A DNA stretch of 64,000 nt from positions 930,001-994,000 of the forward strand of contig CALSFV010000021.1 of NCBI GenBank assembly GCA_943737045.1, read 5' to 3'. Below the pieces are notes generated by a model. The model worked only from the letters and a program-made list of their open reading frames with translations. It ran no database searches and was not told the DNA's origin. Shown here in pieces: positions 31,926 to 43,840 of this stretch. This stretch comes from Parapristionchus giblindavisi. Taxonomy: Eukaryota > Nematoda > Chromadorea > Rhabditida > Diplogasteridae. Every line of letters begins with the position of its first letter. Position 1 is the first letter of the stretch. The position numbers were made by a program, and so were the translations under genes.

Positions 31926-33707
31926 TTAAGACACCGGCTCAGTAAGCCTCCCGGTAGTGCCGGACATCGACCTCACCGATTTGGCTCAAAATTTTTTTCT
32001 GGATACCCCCATGGCCCCCCATCACAAAATGGGTATTCATTTGGGCTGGGTCCTTGAAACATAAATGTGGCGGGTTCTCGAAATTTGAAAACTCGATTTT
32101 CACCAAAAAAAGTGGAGCGACCTAGGTTCAATGTTAGTGTCGATTAATTACAAGTATGCCTAGACAACAAAAACTCGCTATAGGACGGTTCGGATATCCG
32201 ATCGCAAACTGATTTTTTTACCTCCTCAAAACACATTAAAATTAATTAAAATTTTAAATTACAAAATCGCACAATTATTTTAGCCTTATCTTATAGAGCA
32301 AAAAATTCCGCGTCGAATGAGGGAAAAAATTTAAAAAATCGATAGACCCCTATTTTGAGAAAAATGGGCCTGACCATGACTCGAAAATATTTTTGTTTTT
32401 GAAACCCCTCATGTTTGTACTCATATTGAAGAGCTCGTCGAGAAGAACAACTGTCATGTTGAAAATTTTATCTGAAACTCATGTACAAGAGAGTTTCACA
32501 CGTTTTCCTGCAATTTTGATTAAAATGAAAATAAAATATTTTTAAAACAAAAAAGCGCAGTCTAATTTTTGCCTCATCTTATAGAGCAAAAAATTCCGCG
32601 TCGAATGAGTGTAAAAATTAAAAAATCGATAGACCCCTATTTTGAGAAAAATGGGCCTGACCATGACTCGAAAATATTTTTGTTTTCAAACCTCCTCATG
32701 TTAGTACTCATATTGAAGAGCTCGTCGAGTAGAACAACTTTTCACGTTTTGTCTGAAACTCATGTACAAGAGAGATACACACGATTTTGCAAAAAAATAT
32801 TTTTATTTCGCTTAACTCAAAATTGGTCACAAAATCGTGTGTATCTCTCTTGTGCATGAGTTTCAGACAAAATGTCCAACGCGAAAGTTGTTCTACTCAA
32901 AAAGATCTTCAATATGAGCACAAATATGAGGGGGTTTGAAAACAAACATATTTTCGAGTCATGGTCAGGCCCATTTTTCTCAAAATAGGGGTATATCGAT
33001 TTTTTAATTTTTACCCTCATTCGACGCGGAATTGTTTGCTCTATAAGATGACGTAAAAATTAGACTGCGCTTTTTTGTTTTAAAAATATTTTATTTTTAT
33101 TTTAATCAAAATTGCAGGAAAAAGTGTGAAACTCTCTTGTACATGAGTTTCAGATAAAACGTTCAACATGAAAGTTGTTCTACTCGACGAGCTCTTCAAT
33201 ATGAGTACAAACATGAGGGGTTTCAAAAACAAAAATATTTTCGAGTCATGGTCAGGCCCATTTTTCTCAAAATAGGGGTCTATCGATTTTTTAATTTTTT
33301 TCCTCATTCGACGCGGAATTTTTTGCTCTATAAGATAAGGCAAAAATAATTGTGCGATTTTGTAATTTAAAATTTTAATTAATTTTAATGTGTTTTGAGG
33401 AGGTAAAAAAATCAGTTTGCGATCGGATATCCGAACCGTCCTATAGCGAGTTTTTGTTGTGTAGGCATACTTGTAATTAATCGACACTAACATTGAACCT
33501 AGGTCGCTCCACTTTTTTTTGGTGAAAATCGAGTTTTCAAATTTCGAGAACCCGCCACATTTATGTTTCAAGGACCCAGCCCAAATGAATACCCATTTTG
33601 TGATGGGGGGCCATGGGGGTATCCAAAAAAATTTTGAGCCAAATCGGTGAGGTCGATGTCCGGGGTCACTGGCGCAACCCTCGAATCTTACCGAGCCGGT
33701 GTCTTAA
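31926..33707. mobile_element. Foldback element G1 (GACACCGG ends)
   Basis: TTAAGACACCGGCTCAGTAA at the left, complement at the right, arms of about 0.85 kb meeting near 32,820. Flanked by TTAA-like sequence. Sub-repeats (GAAAAATGGGCCTGACCATG) recur inside each arm. The 163-codon frame on the minus strand is arm sequence without a recognisable domain. Related copies are at 46,163, 47,984 and 49,462. Confidence 0.75.
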
Positions 33708-33783
33708 TACATTAGAAAAGTTGAAAAAATCACGAGGGTTCAGATCAATAAAATTGTGGATTATCTTAAATACAACAGCGAGA

Positions 33784-34595
33784 TCAATTCTACGTCTTCT
33801 CACAAGGGAACTATCTCAGGTCGCGGAAAGCAAACTGGATAAAAATTTGCATTGACATAGCCGAACGTGTTACAAGATCATTGGAGAAGTCCAAAAATTC
33901 TGGCATGCAATAGCCGAGCCAGAAAATGGATCCAAAGTTTGGTCATATTTGCATAAACTCCGCCTGTAAACGATTTTTCGATGCATGTTTTGTTCCCTGA
34001 GTGAGATAACAAGTGGAGCGGTGGTATAGTGGCCAGTACGTTGGGTATCTTAGCGAAAAATCGATTACAGGCAGAGTTTCTGCAAATGTGACCAACCTTT
34101 GTACCCATTTTTTGGCTCGGCTATTGCACGCCAGAATTTTTGGACTTCCAATGATTTTGTAACACGTTCGACTATCTCTATGCAAATTTTCATCCAGTTT
34201 GCTCTCCGCGAGCTGAGATAGTTCCCTTGTCAGTTGGAGGGTGGGCAAATCCAGAATTGAGAGGCGTCGAGTGTAATCGGCAGGTGGGAGACGACACCGT
34301 GAGAAAACGATTTTGGAATAACGTTTAAGGACGGACTCGACTCTATTACACGTCGTTAAACAAGGAGCATTCCACACTTCAGAACAATATTCGAGCAAGG
34401 GACGGACATATACACAGAAAAGGAGGGCGTATAAAGATGGGCTACGGGATTTAAATGATCGATGGATATAAGAGCAGCGATCATTGGCTTTATTTATAAT
34501 ATTGTCGACATGCTTGTTAAACTTTAGGTCATCACTATATGTTAGGCCGAGATCAGTGATTTGAGATACAACAGGAGTTAGAGAGTATGAGGGGT
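33784..34595 (-). pseudogene. LINE reverse-transcriptase C-terminal fragment, with inverted piece
   Basis: The minus-strand frame (33,943-34,595 usable) reads ITDLGLTYSDDLKFNKHVDN, then RCSYIHRSF, then VRPLLEYCSEVWNAP and RRLSILDLPTLQLTRELSQL. This is the region after the catalytic core of Jockey/CR1-type ORF2 proteins. The catalytic FADD box is absent. An inverted copy of the 3' part lies at 33,784-33,985, making a local palindrome around 34,000. The 5' side is cut at about 34,596 by element M. Confidence 0.8.
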
Positions 34596-35403
34596 GGCGA
34601 TAATAGTAGATATATCGGTGATAAGTTGCAAGCCTTTTATCCATTTAGCTAGCGAGCACAATTTTCTTCTTCAATTTTTGCTTCAAAAATCAAGTTTGAG
34701 CATTTTTCCTGTCAGTTCAGTCTTATCAATCAACATGGACTCTTCACTGCTGTTATCACAGAGGACCCTTCTATCTTCTCCTATGATTGTTTGATTGGGT
34801 CATGCCTGGTTGCGACGGGAGGTAAAAAGAAAGATAGTCATACCAACCCTCAAATTGTTGTCAATTGAGGAAAACAGTATGGATCATTTATTTTAAATTT
34901 TTGTACACTTTCGACATCCGCAAGCCCATTCACTATAGCTGAGAGGTGAACATAGACCATCGTTGACAATACCTCACTGGTGCGATGGGGATCCAATTCA
35001 GCTTCTTCGTGCTGCGTTTCAAAATCTAACACCATGCAATGTCTGGCAACATTGAACGACAGTGCAGTCTTTATAATGGAAGCGATGGAACCGGGTCTTC
35101 ACTGTTCCATAACAAGGAGTACCTATGCTATGCATGCCTCGCAGCATGACTTCATAGAGCTTCTTCTTAAAGGAAGATAGCAAAATAAAAATTATCACGA
35201 TTATTCCATAAAATTAATTTGAACAAAGTTTTCCGAAATTTTTCCATTTGAAAACAGTTGATGCTGACAACATCATGCTTACACAGATGAGATAATGTGC
35301 TATCAGTAGCGCCTGAACAGACAACCCTGTATGTTCGTAGCTAAAAAAGAGAGCGCTTCAAAATCATGACACAAAAAAGTCAGGGACTTATGAGACAACC
35401 TAA
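34596..35403. mobile_element. Mariner-type element M, truncated copy
   Basis: Matches the inner and right parts of 10,155-11,415, ending ACTTATGAGACAACCTAA next to TA. The left inverted end is missing where it abuts the LINE fragment. Confidence 0.6.
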
Positions 35404-36346
35404 TATATCATAACAGCTTTGATACAGTAATTGCAACCATAAGGCTTCCTTTATTATTTAATATCTTGTTCCAACAACTTTTTTTCATTTATTTTCTTTT
35501 AAATGTATCGCACGAGGAACGGTCATTCAATAAATATATAAATATGAATACATAAATACAACATGTACGAAATCACTTTTGAACATATCCCGCAATATTG
35601 ATTGATTTGCCGAAAGTAAGAAAAAATAACAAAATAAGTGTGAAAACGCAATGGGTAAGAATTGGCACAACATTTCATCATGGTATTGTGTATACATTTG
35701 GCTTCCAGTAGTCGTCTTTGAGCGCATGTCCATGACCAATCTTTTCCCTTTTTTTCACGGTTTTATTATCCTCTTTGGTCTAGAAACTCCAATCGATTGA
35801 CATGATGTCGTCATTCTCATTATAGCACCAATTCCCGTATATTTCGGAGTGTTGTTGAAGCATAGAATAGGAGAGCATACAAGTATACTTTAGTCTTGTG
35901 ATGATTCGTTCTTTCCAGTTGCTACCAGCAACACCAAGTCCTCTTCTTTTTTGATGGATACTGAAATCGGAAGGGGATTGTAAACTAATTCGATGTTTCA
36001 AAAAAATCAATACATATTAATTTGATCAATTTTACACTGCTCTCCGCTTCCCCGTGTAATCAATAAAAAAAGATAGAACGAGTTTTAAATTTTTTTATAA
36101 ATCACGAGACATTAGACACCAAGACGAAGAGCTAATCATCATGATAATTACCATGGCACAGTTTGAGCCTAATCGGAATTCTTTGAATTTCGAAAAATAA
36201 CTATTTTAACGAGAATTTTACGAATTTTTCGGGGAAAAACAGATTTTACGAGTAAATATAATTGGCACAACAATCGTTTGTAAGGGAATCGACTTGAAAA
36301 AAAATTTTTTGCATGGAACATTACAACCTCATCTTTCTCCTTATTA

Positions 36347-37238
36347 TTGGCTGGAAAGTTTTGCATGGTTTACTTTGTCTACCCGATATTCCGTGCTCGT
36401 TCGAGTTTATTTATTGCCGTGTTGTGCGTGTATAGCGTACGTGATGTACTTATTAAACGCATGTCAATTAGTCTCAGAGGCTTTCTTTTAGGTCAGATGA
36501 CTTCAAAGTTTGAGCCAGATCGAAATCATCTCCGCCATGTCCTGCGTCTTCTGAACCATTTGAAGAAGCCAGCGGTTGCCGCCTATCGGGACCTACTGGA
36601 GGCTTATTGTCCAGGTGTTACCTCCATCGTTACCTGTATCCGCTAGAATCGCGGTTTCAAATCTGGCGATTTTTCGCTAGACGACGAACACCGCTCCGGT
36701 CAACCTCTGGAATTGGATCTGGAGGCGCTTCAGGCGGAGGAGGACGCTGACCCCTGTCAAACCACACCTGCGTATGCCGAGTCCCTTGGAGTGAACCACA
36801 GTACCATTGAAGAAGGATTGAGGATGATGTAAATGGACAAAAATTAGGGAGATGGGTTGCCCATGCCTGTCGAATTTCGACCTCCAGCGTCGCATTGATG
36901 CGTCATCTTCATTGCTCTCCATTAACCACCGCCACCCATTTCTCAACACGCTGAGCACTGGAGATGGAAAGTGGGTCCTCTACGATAATGTGGTGCGCCG
37001 CCCCCAGTGGGTCGACAAGGATGAACAGCAAGAACACATCGCGACATTCGAGGGACACTCTCTGACTTCTTCGATTCCCAGCCCCTCAGCTTCTGGAATG
37101 AGGGCATCGACCAGTTGTCCACACGTTGGCAGAGGGTGGTGGACACTGATGGCGCCTACCTTTGATTCTGCCTCGGCTTCGTTTAGGAGTTATTTTTAAA
37201 ATCAATAAAAACCATGCAAAACTTTCCCGCCAACCTAA
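36347..37238 (+). pseudogene. Decayed mariner transposase element
   Basis: Inverted ends share GGAAAGTTTTGCATGGTTT; TA flanks at 36,345 and 37,239. Translation gives FEPDRNHLRHVLRLLNHLKK and PAVAAYRDLLEAYCPG, then SGDFSLDDEHRSGQPLELD and DPCQTT.AYAESLGVNHSTI: the mariner helix-turn-helix region in frame order but with stops. Later it gives RRIDASSSLLSINHRHPFLN followed by TGDGKWVLYDN, the region of the second catalytic Asp. At 892 bp it is shorter than the usual 1.3 kb, so the middle and 3' catalytic part are deleted. Inactive. Confidence 0.85.
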
Positions 37239-37269
37239 TACAATAGAAACATTGAAGGAGTAAACTCAC

Positions 37270-37352
37270 TTTTGCGCTCGCATCCAGATATATTCTCTAA
37301 TAATTACATAAATATACAATTACGCTCGGCAATATCGATGTATTTATGACAT
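37270..37352 (-). pseudogene. 'CPKYIDL' cassette in repeat E copy C
   Basis: TTTGCAG acceptor, CHKYIDIAERNCIFM, stop, LLENISGCERK, then GTGAGTTTA. Confidence 0.4.
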
Positions 37353-37659
37353 CTGCAAATGAAATGAATAAATTTAAAGGAAAGACGGAATAATTATGAG
37401 AGGTAGAAAAGAAGAAATACGATTGTACGATTGAATATTGGGCACATAGGAAAAGGAAAATTCTCTCTCCTCGTCCCCCCCCCCCGTTCTCTCTCTCTAT
37501 TTCTGTCCCCTGGGTAACAGTTTCTCCCTCTCAGTCTCGGTCTGTAAGCAATTTAGGATGAGTGGATAGTCAAAAAAATCAATCCCATTTAATCAATCAT
37601 TACATGATGTTTTTTAATAACGTGAAAACAGATGTACTTTATAATTTGTGGTAACAACA

Positions 37660-37900
37660 AGAGGATGGGACGGAATGCATCATAGGGTGTATTCCACCAG
37701 TTTCCAATTGCTCGGTGCAGGTCATCTTTCCAGCGTGTTCTAGGCTTTCCGGGCAGCCGATTCCGGTTGTAAGACGTCCATACTGTTGTGTCGCGACTCC
37801 ACTGCTCCATATCCATGCTCCTGAAACCGAAACCGAAGAGAAACCGCATGGATCTTCTTGAATTCCTCATCCCCAGACGGGAATGTGCAACAACAGACAC
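37660..37900 (-). pseudogene. LINE 3' coding remnant
   Basis: The minus strand reads GKPRTRWKDDLHRAIGNWWN in an open frame of about 100 codons beginning beyond the LINE motif. Closest relative in the window is 13,430-13,640, which has more damage. Confidence 0.65.
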
Positions 37901-38391
37901 AGAGATTAATTTCGCCTAAGAAACGTTAGTTGGCGAACGATTTGCCCGTATTCTAGCAAATGTTAGCCTGTAGGTAGGTAAATCGCAGGTTTCTGGGCTA
38001 CCATTTGCCCGAATGTGGGTAAATCGTGTGTACAAGCAGTGTGAGGTGGCAAATTTACGATTTTTTTTTACGATTTGAACACATTTATCTAGAGGTCAAG
38101 GGATGAGAGCTCTGATATGCATAGCGCTCCACTTCTTACTCCTCGCCTCGCTGAGAAAGTTGACACCGATTGCGTTGCTGGTGGCAAATATATTGCCCAA
38201 ATTAGGGCAAGTTTGCTCTCTGTGAATATTGTAGATGACGCTGAGTAAGAGGCTACATCATCTAAATGAGCTTTTCAAACATATCCGGATAGTTTATTCA
38301 GTATATTTCTCTGAAAGCTAGCTACATTTTGTAATGTTAAATGTACCGAACACTGTGATAGTTTACTATAGATAAAAATCGGTGATACGAC

Positions 38392-38760
38392 ACTTGTGAG
38401 AAATGAGAAAGGAAACGACCGATTGTGAGAAGGCGAGTTGGAAGAATGACATGAGAAATGTTTAATGGAATATTGAAGATGTGAGAAATGACATTCAACA
38501 TGAATTCGTGGAAAGCGACATTTGGGAAAAATATGATGGGAACAAAAATATGTGAAATGTTACTTTCATTTCAAATATCATTTCTCTCGTCGTCCATTTG
38601 TAATTATGCATTTCTCAGATCATTCCTCACATTATGCCCTCTCCGATTCGGTCGTTTCTTATCTCATTTCTCACTTCCGTCTCTTTCACATAATTCGTCT
38701 CTCAATTGGAACTTCCATTCTCATTTCTCACACGTGTCATATCAAAATAAAAATCCATTC
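38392..38760. mobile_element. Foldback insertion between E copies
   Basis: GTGAGAAATGAGAAAGG at the left and TTCTCATTTCTCACACGTG at the right. Absent at the equivalent point of the right arm (about 12,280). Confidence 0.5.
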
Positions 38761-38769
38761 CAAATGATA

Positions 38770-40260
38770 CATCCAATTATGAAAATAATATTTCAATTAC
38801 TTTTGACCTCGTAGTTTATTATTATAATTCATATTAAATAAAATATAAAATAGCTGTGATACAGTAATTGGCTTCCTTTATTATTTAATATCTTGTTCCA
38901 ACAACTTTTTCATTTATTTTCTTTTAAATGTATCGCACGAGGAACGATCATCTAATAAATATATAAATAAGAATAAATAAATACAACATGTACGAACTCC
39001 CTTTTCAGCATATCCCGCAATATTGAGTGATATGCCGAAAGTAAGAAAAAAAATAACAAAATTAGTAGAGACAAAATGTAAAAATGCAATGGGTAACAAT
39101 TGGTACACTGTCATAATGTCATGGTCTTGCGTATACATTGGCTTTCAGAAGAAGTATTTGACGAGTTTGACGTGAAGTCGTGTTGTTATCCATGACCAAT
39201 TTTTCACTTTTTCCCGATTTCATTATCTTCTTTGGTCTAAACTCCAATCGATTGGCATGTTTTGTCATCATTGCTGCTTCCAAACATTTTTATTTAGGTG
39301 TTGATGAAGTATAGTATAGGAGAGCATACAAGCATACTTTAGTCTTGTGACGATTCATTCTTTCCACTTGTCACCAGCAACATCAAGTCCTCTTCTTTTT
39401 TATGGATACTGAAATCGGAAGTAGGTTGTAAACTAATTCGACGTTTCAAATAAAAATCAATACATATTTATCAATTTTACACTACTCTGCTCTTTCCCTG
39501 TGTAATCAATAAAAAAGATAGAACAAGTTTTAATTTTTTTATAAGTCATCAGACATTAGACACAACGGCGAAGACCCATCTTATGTCATCATGATAATTT
39601 TCATAGTACAGTCTGAGCCTAATCCGACAAATTCTAAGAATTTCGAAAAATAACTATTTTAACGACAATTTTACGAATTTTTCAGGGAAAATTAATTATA
39701 CGAGTAAATATACTTGACACAACAATCGTTTGTAAGGGAATCGACGTGAAAAAAATAATGTTTTTTTTTGTATGGAACATCATTACAACCTCATCTTTCT
39801 CCTTCTTACAATAGAAACATTGAAGGAGTAAACTCACTAATACGCTCGCATCCAGATATATTCTCTAATAATTACATAAATATACGATTACGCTCGACAA
39901 TATCGATGTATTTAGGACATCTGCACATGAAATTAATGAATTTAAAGGAAAGACGAAATAATTATCAGAGATAGAGCAGAAGAAATACGTAAAATATGGG
40001 GCAACAGATAGGAAACAAAAGATCCTCTCTTTTCCTCACTCCCCTACCCTAACTCTCTCCATTTCTGTCCCCTGAGCAACAGTTTCTCAGTCTTAGTTTC
40101 GGTCTGTAAGCTAGTTTAGGACGCGTGGATAGGATAAGTCAATCACATTCAATCAATAATTGCATGATTGCACAAGAAATGATTTACAGTGAGCTCTACT
40201 GATATCACCAATAGTTAATAATGATAAGTACTGTGATCAGCTACAGAACTTCAAGGATCG
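38770..40260 (+). repeat. Long repeat E, copy D
   Basis: Blocks in the same order as 2,570-5,500 without element M. The uninterrupted CTCCTTCTTACAATAG at about 39,799-39,814 shows the empty site of the mariner inserted in copy C. Confidence 0.6.
39838..39920 (-). pseudogene. 'CPKYIDL' cassette in repeat E copy D
   Basis: TGTGCAG acceptor, CPKYIDIVERNRIFM, stop, LLENISGCERI, GTGAGTTT donor. Confidence 0.4.
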
Positions 40261-42190
40261 TCTCGAACGCAGGAGCAGATAAGAAAAAGTGACGTCACAA
40301 GTGTAGGGAAAGGATTAGAGTTGTCCGTCTTGAAAACGAAACGCATTCGAACCTCATGTATTTTCACTTTCTTTCCGAAACGACGTGACTTTTGATACGG
40401 AATCGGGAAAAGCAATTGTTTGCCTCTCATTAATGCAAATTGACTCCCTTGTTCCTAAGAATAAGAGGGGAGAGAAAGGGGGAGAAATGATGAGTGTGAA
40501 ACATATTTAAAATATCAGAATTGGCGAGCGAACTTCGATAATACACCGATCAGTTTTGTCCGTGAACGAACAAAGAAATTAATACGGAATGGACACAGAA
40601 AGTTATCAATTCTCGCTCAATCCGGAAAAATCGTATTTCCCTCTCGCACGTTCCGGAATTTATGCAAATCTTCCCTCGAAACGAAAATATCGACTTCCGT
40701 TTCATTAACCCTAGGAAGGATCTCTGGCGAACGCCTCCGCCAACGGTTGTGACGTCACGTTTCCTCCAAAGGTTTGCCAACGTTCATGGGATCTATAAAG
40801 ATGTGAATATCTCATTTGTGACAACAAACTTAGAAGATGCCGCTTTACCCACAATGCTCTCAGCAACAAGACTCAACTGTCCTTGCCCCTCTGGCCGTAG
40901 ATTGTTCTCAGATTTCGAATTGCCCCTGGGTGGAATAACGAAGAGACCGATGGCAACTCTAGTCTGACTGTATCTTCATCGCACAAGTCTCTGCCCGATC
41001 GTTGACAGAAAGTTCGTATCGATTAATTTTTAACGAGATATTTTAATAAACTGCTCTGCTGACAATGAGGCTGATAATGAAACCATGCCTCTGCATTCCT
41101 AAGAACTGTACAGGCATTATCATCACTTTATCGCTATTGCTCATCTCCTCACTGATCCATTTATGTGATATCAAGAATATTGATTAAATAATATTATTAT
41201 TGATTCTTGATTAAAAAATTTTTTAATGTACATATTCTACTTGCCAAAACGAGAGAGAAACAAAATGTTCAATTTTATTTGCAAAATAAGAAGAAATCGA
41301 TTTTGCAGAAAAGCTGGCTGTATCAGAAATTGCTGAAAATCAGAGACCGAAGTGTATTACGTCTCAGTATGAAGACCCCCCCCCCGTTGCTTTGACCCGC
41401 ATATTAAACGTATTATTATTACTATATGTTAGGACTACGAGAGGAGAAGACAAGGTAAACACATGCACACCTTCTGTTTGCATTGGATACAATTCGTTGG
41501 ATGTAACGGGCGAAGGATAGAGAATTCATTTATGTAAATCGATTGTAACGGCAGCCTTTCCTCATTTATTTAGTAATTCTATAAAAGTTGCAATCCAGTA
41601 ATTGCAACTATTTGGTCGCAACTTCTTGTTTTAATATGTATTTTAATTGTTTATGAAAATTCTTTTTTCTCGTTTCTCCAAGAAACGATAAATATATTAT
41701 TATTCCTTCTGGACTATCGATCCCTCGTTTCTCAAGCAAGCAAAGAGGAGTAATTGGAAAGCCCCACATATCAGAATCCCTTGTTAAATAAATGTGTTAA
41801 AACTGCAAACTGCAATTGCTAGATCGATAAATTCTTTGACATGTGGAAGCGAGTATTTTTTATAAGAAAATCAAGGATGATTGGGGTAAATACTCATAAA
41901 AGCCGTTTAATAATAATCTATTTATCTTTAACGATAAACAGACCGGTGAAAGAGAAAATAAAATTATGGAATGATGCGAAGCGAGTGAGATCAAACAGCG
42001 ATTCAAGTGGGGACGACAGTAGATGATAATGGTACAAGAGTTAAATAAATCGGTACATGGGAAGATAGATCAGTCTGAGAACGAAGTTTTGGATAAAGAG
42101 TTCGTCATATCCGGACTCCGGACTGAATTGGCCTTGAAATATCACTGGCCTAGCAGTGATAACCCGCAGGACTTCGTGTGCCTTGAATAA
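40261..42190. other. No gene recognised
   Basis: Contains two perfect TGACGTCA octamers (40,290 and 40,750), a C9 tract (about 41,382) and AT-rich filler. Open frames are short and lack features. Confidence 0.4.
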
Positions 42191-42209
42191 CGGGTTGTAC
42201 CTTTACCTT

Positions 42210-42703
42210 TACCTTACCATATACTAAAGACAATTCAAACAATTTATTGAAGGGAGGCGGTGTCAGAGAAAGAGCAAACATTGACACAGAGAGGAGGAAA
42301 CAGAGGCCACTTCGTTTTATAAATATCCATCCTTCCGCGCAAATCAATATCGCTCTCATATTTTTGTTCATTCGTGCCCGATTTAATTATGATTTATTTG
42401 AATTTTTAAAAATTTTGTACTATATTCATTGATGAACGATAGGTACTGTGTGATTCTTGGCATTATGAGTAATAGAATAGAATGTATTTCTTGAGTATAT
42501 GGCCGGTGTGAGACAAGAATGAATTGATTATTTATTGACGTTTCGATGCTATATACACAAATATTTTCAGGCGCCTATATCGCCTCTCACTATACTTTAC
42601 ATAGTCTAAACCTAATTGTAAGACGTCCAGGAAAAAATAAAATTTAAGGTAATTTTTATTTCCATAAATAATACATCTCTAGATGTTTCTACTTGTTTAT
42701 TTA
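42210..42703 (+). repeat. Dispersed repeat, copy 1
   Basis: Shares ordered blocks (TTCGTTTTATAAATATCC-like, TTATGATTTATTTGAATTTT, GGCGCCTATATCGCCT) with 52,500-52,925 in the same orientation. Confidence 0.5.
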
Positions 42704-42830
42704 TTAGGTTGTAGCATAAGTTCTTTTGCTTTTGTTTTTCCACTTTATAGTGCATTAAAAAGTATTGTGGTCATACAACAATACCGAAAAAACTGCACGC
42801 ATATGTTTTAGGCACAACCTACCTATTACT
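42704..42830. mobile_element. Short mariner-like MITE
   Basis: TTAGGTTGTAGCATAAGTTC at the left and TAGGCACAACCTA at the right, next to TA-containing flanks. No coding. Confidence 0.4.
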
Positions 42831-43065
42831 AACTCTTACATTACAGAGTATAAGTGAATGGTAACTGGAAATTGCGATAGTATTTGAATTTTTTGCAATT
42901 CTTGTCAAGCAAATAATGGCAGAATCATTCTTCCTTTTTTTGCTGTTTTTTTTGCGGTGTTCATCGCACACAAAAGACTGGGAACAGAAAAAAAAGTCGA
43001 GATGAAAAGGAAGAATGATTTTTCCATTTTTCTGCTTGACAAGAATTGCAGAAATTTTCAAGGTT

Positions 43066-43203
43066 ACGCTCCCTTTATATAGGATATATCTCTTTATATC
43101 TCTCAATGGTCTCTTCGACACGCAATGCTCTCTCGTTGTTAGAGAACAGAGAAATAGTGTGCGCAATGAAAAGGCCATTGAGAGAGGTAACGCTCCCTAT
43201 AAG
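43066..43203. mobile_element. Hairpin MITE N1
   Basis: Stem of CTCTCAATGGTCTCTTCG and CCATTGAGAGAGG, ends resembling ACGCTCCCTTTATA/ACGCTCCCTATAAG. Confidence 0.7.
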
Positions 43204-43432
43204 ACATCCGATGTCAGATGATTACGATGATTCGATATCCCCAATTCTAGGCCGGTCACCTCATCGCTCCAACTTTCCTCATTATAACACTAATATTGAT
43301 TGGTAAACATCATTTCCATATTATTGGCACACATAATTTGTTCTTCAGGCCTCTGCCTTGGTGGGCGTATCCTTGACAGAATTGCTGAGGCTATGGCCAA
43401 TTCACAACAAATTCTCATATCTTGGCAAGTTA

Positions 43433-43553
43433 AAGGGTACGTTACCTCACTCAATGGTCTCTTCATTACGCACACTATTTCTCTGTTCTCTAACAACAAG
43501 AGAGCATTGCGCGTCGAAGAGACCATTGAGTGAGGTTACTTTCCCTTTAAGAG
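43433..43553. mobile_element. Hairpin MITE N2
   Basis: TTAAAGGGTACGTTACCTCA to TGAGGTTACTTTCCCTTTAA, a near-perfect 120-bp hairpin apparently within TTAA. Confidence 0.75.
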
Positions 43554-43682
43554 CTACACGACGCAAATATTACTAATTAATTATTCAGCAACGATAGATG
43601 AACATGAAATAATAATTGTCATTGCTTCAACAATAGCAATTCCAACATTCATACAATCACTTCGTGAAAATGGTCAGTTCGT

Positions 43683-43800
43683 TAAAGGGAGCGTAACTTC
43701 TCTCAATGGTCTCTTCGATACGCAATGCTTTCTCGTTGTTAGAGAACAGAGAAATAGTGTGCACAATGAAGAGACCATTGAGAGAGGTAATGCTCCCTTT
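43683..43800. mobile_element. Hairpin MITE N3
   Basis: AAAGGGAGCGTAACTTCTCT to GAGAGAGGTAATGCTCCCTTT. Followed 16 bases later by G24. Confidence 0.75.
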
Positions 43801-43816
43801 CCCATTTCACAAACTC

Positions 43817-43840
43817 GGGGGGGGGGGGGGGGGGGGGGGG
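43817..43840. repeat. G24 homopolymer
   Basis: Twenty-four consecutive G, the longest of several in the window. Confidence 0.9.

Larger units (their letters stand above)
35404..38340 (+). repeat. Long repeat E, copy C
   Basis: Colinear with the reverse complement of 15,000-12,340: F block, CCTCATCTTTCTCC block, cassette (37,270-37,352), C tract (about 37,477), LINE tail (37,660-37,900). It differs chiefly by the mariner at 36,347-37,238. Confidence 0.6.

Noticed and set aside
33080..33571. 163-codon minus-strand frame
   Set aside because: It is foldback G1 arm sequence with internal repeats; the opposite arm has the same sequence broken by stops and no domain is visible.
36852..37199. Independent 115-codon gene
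   Set aside because: It is the C-terminal part of the decayed mariner transposase.
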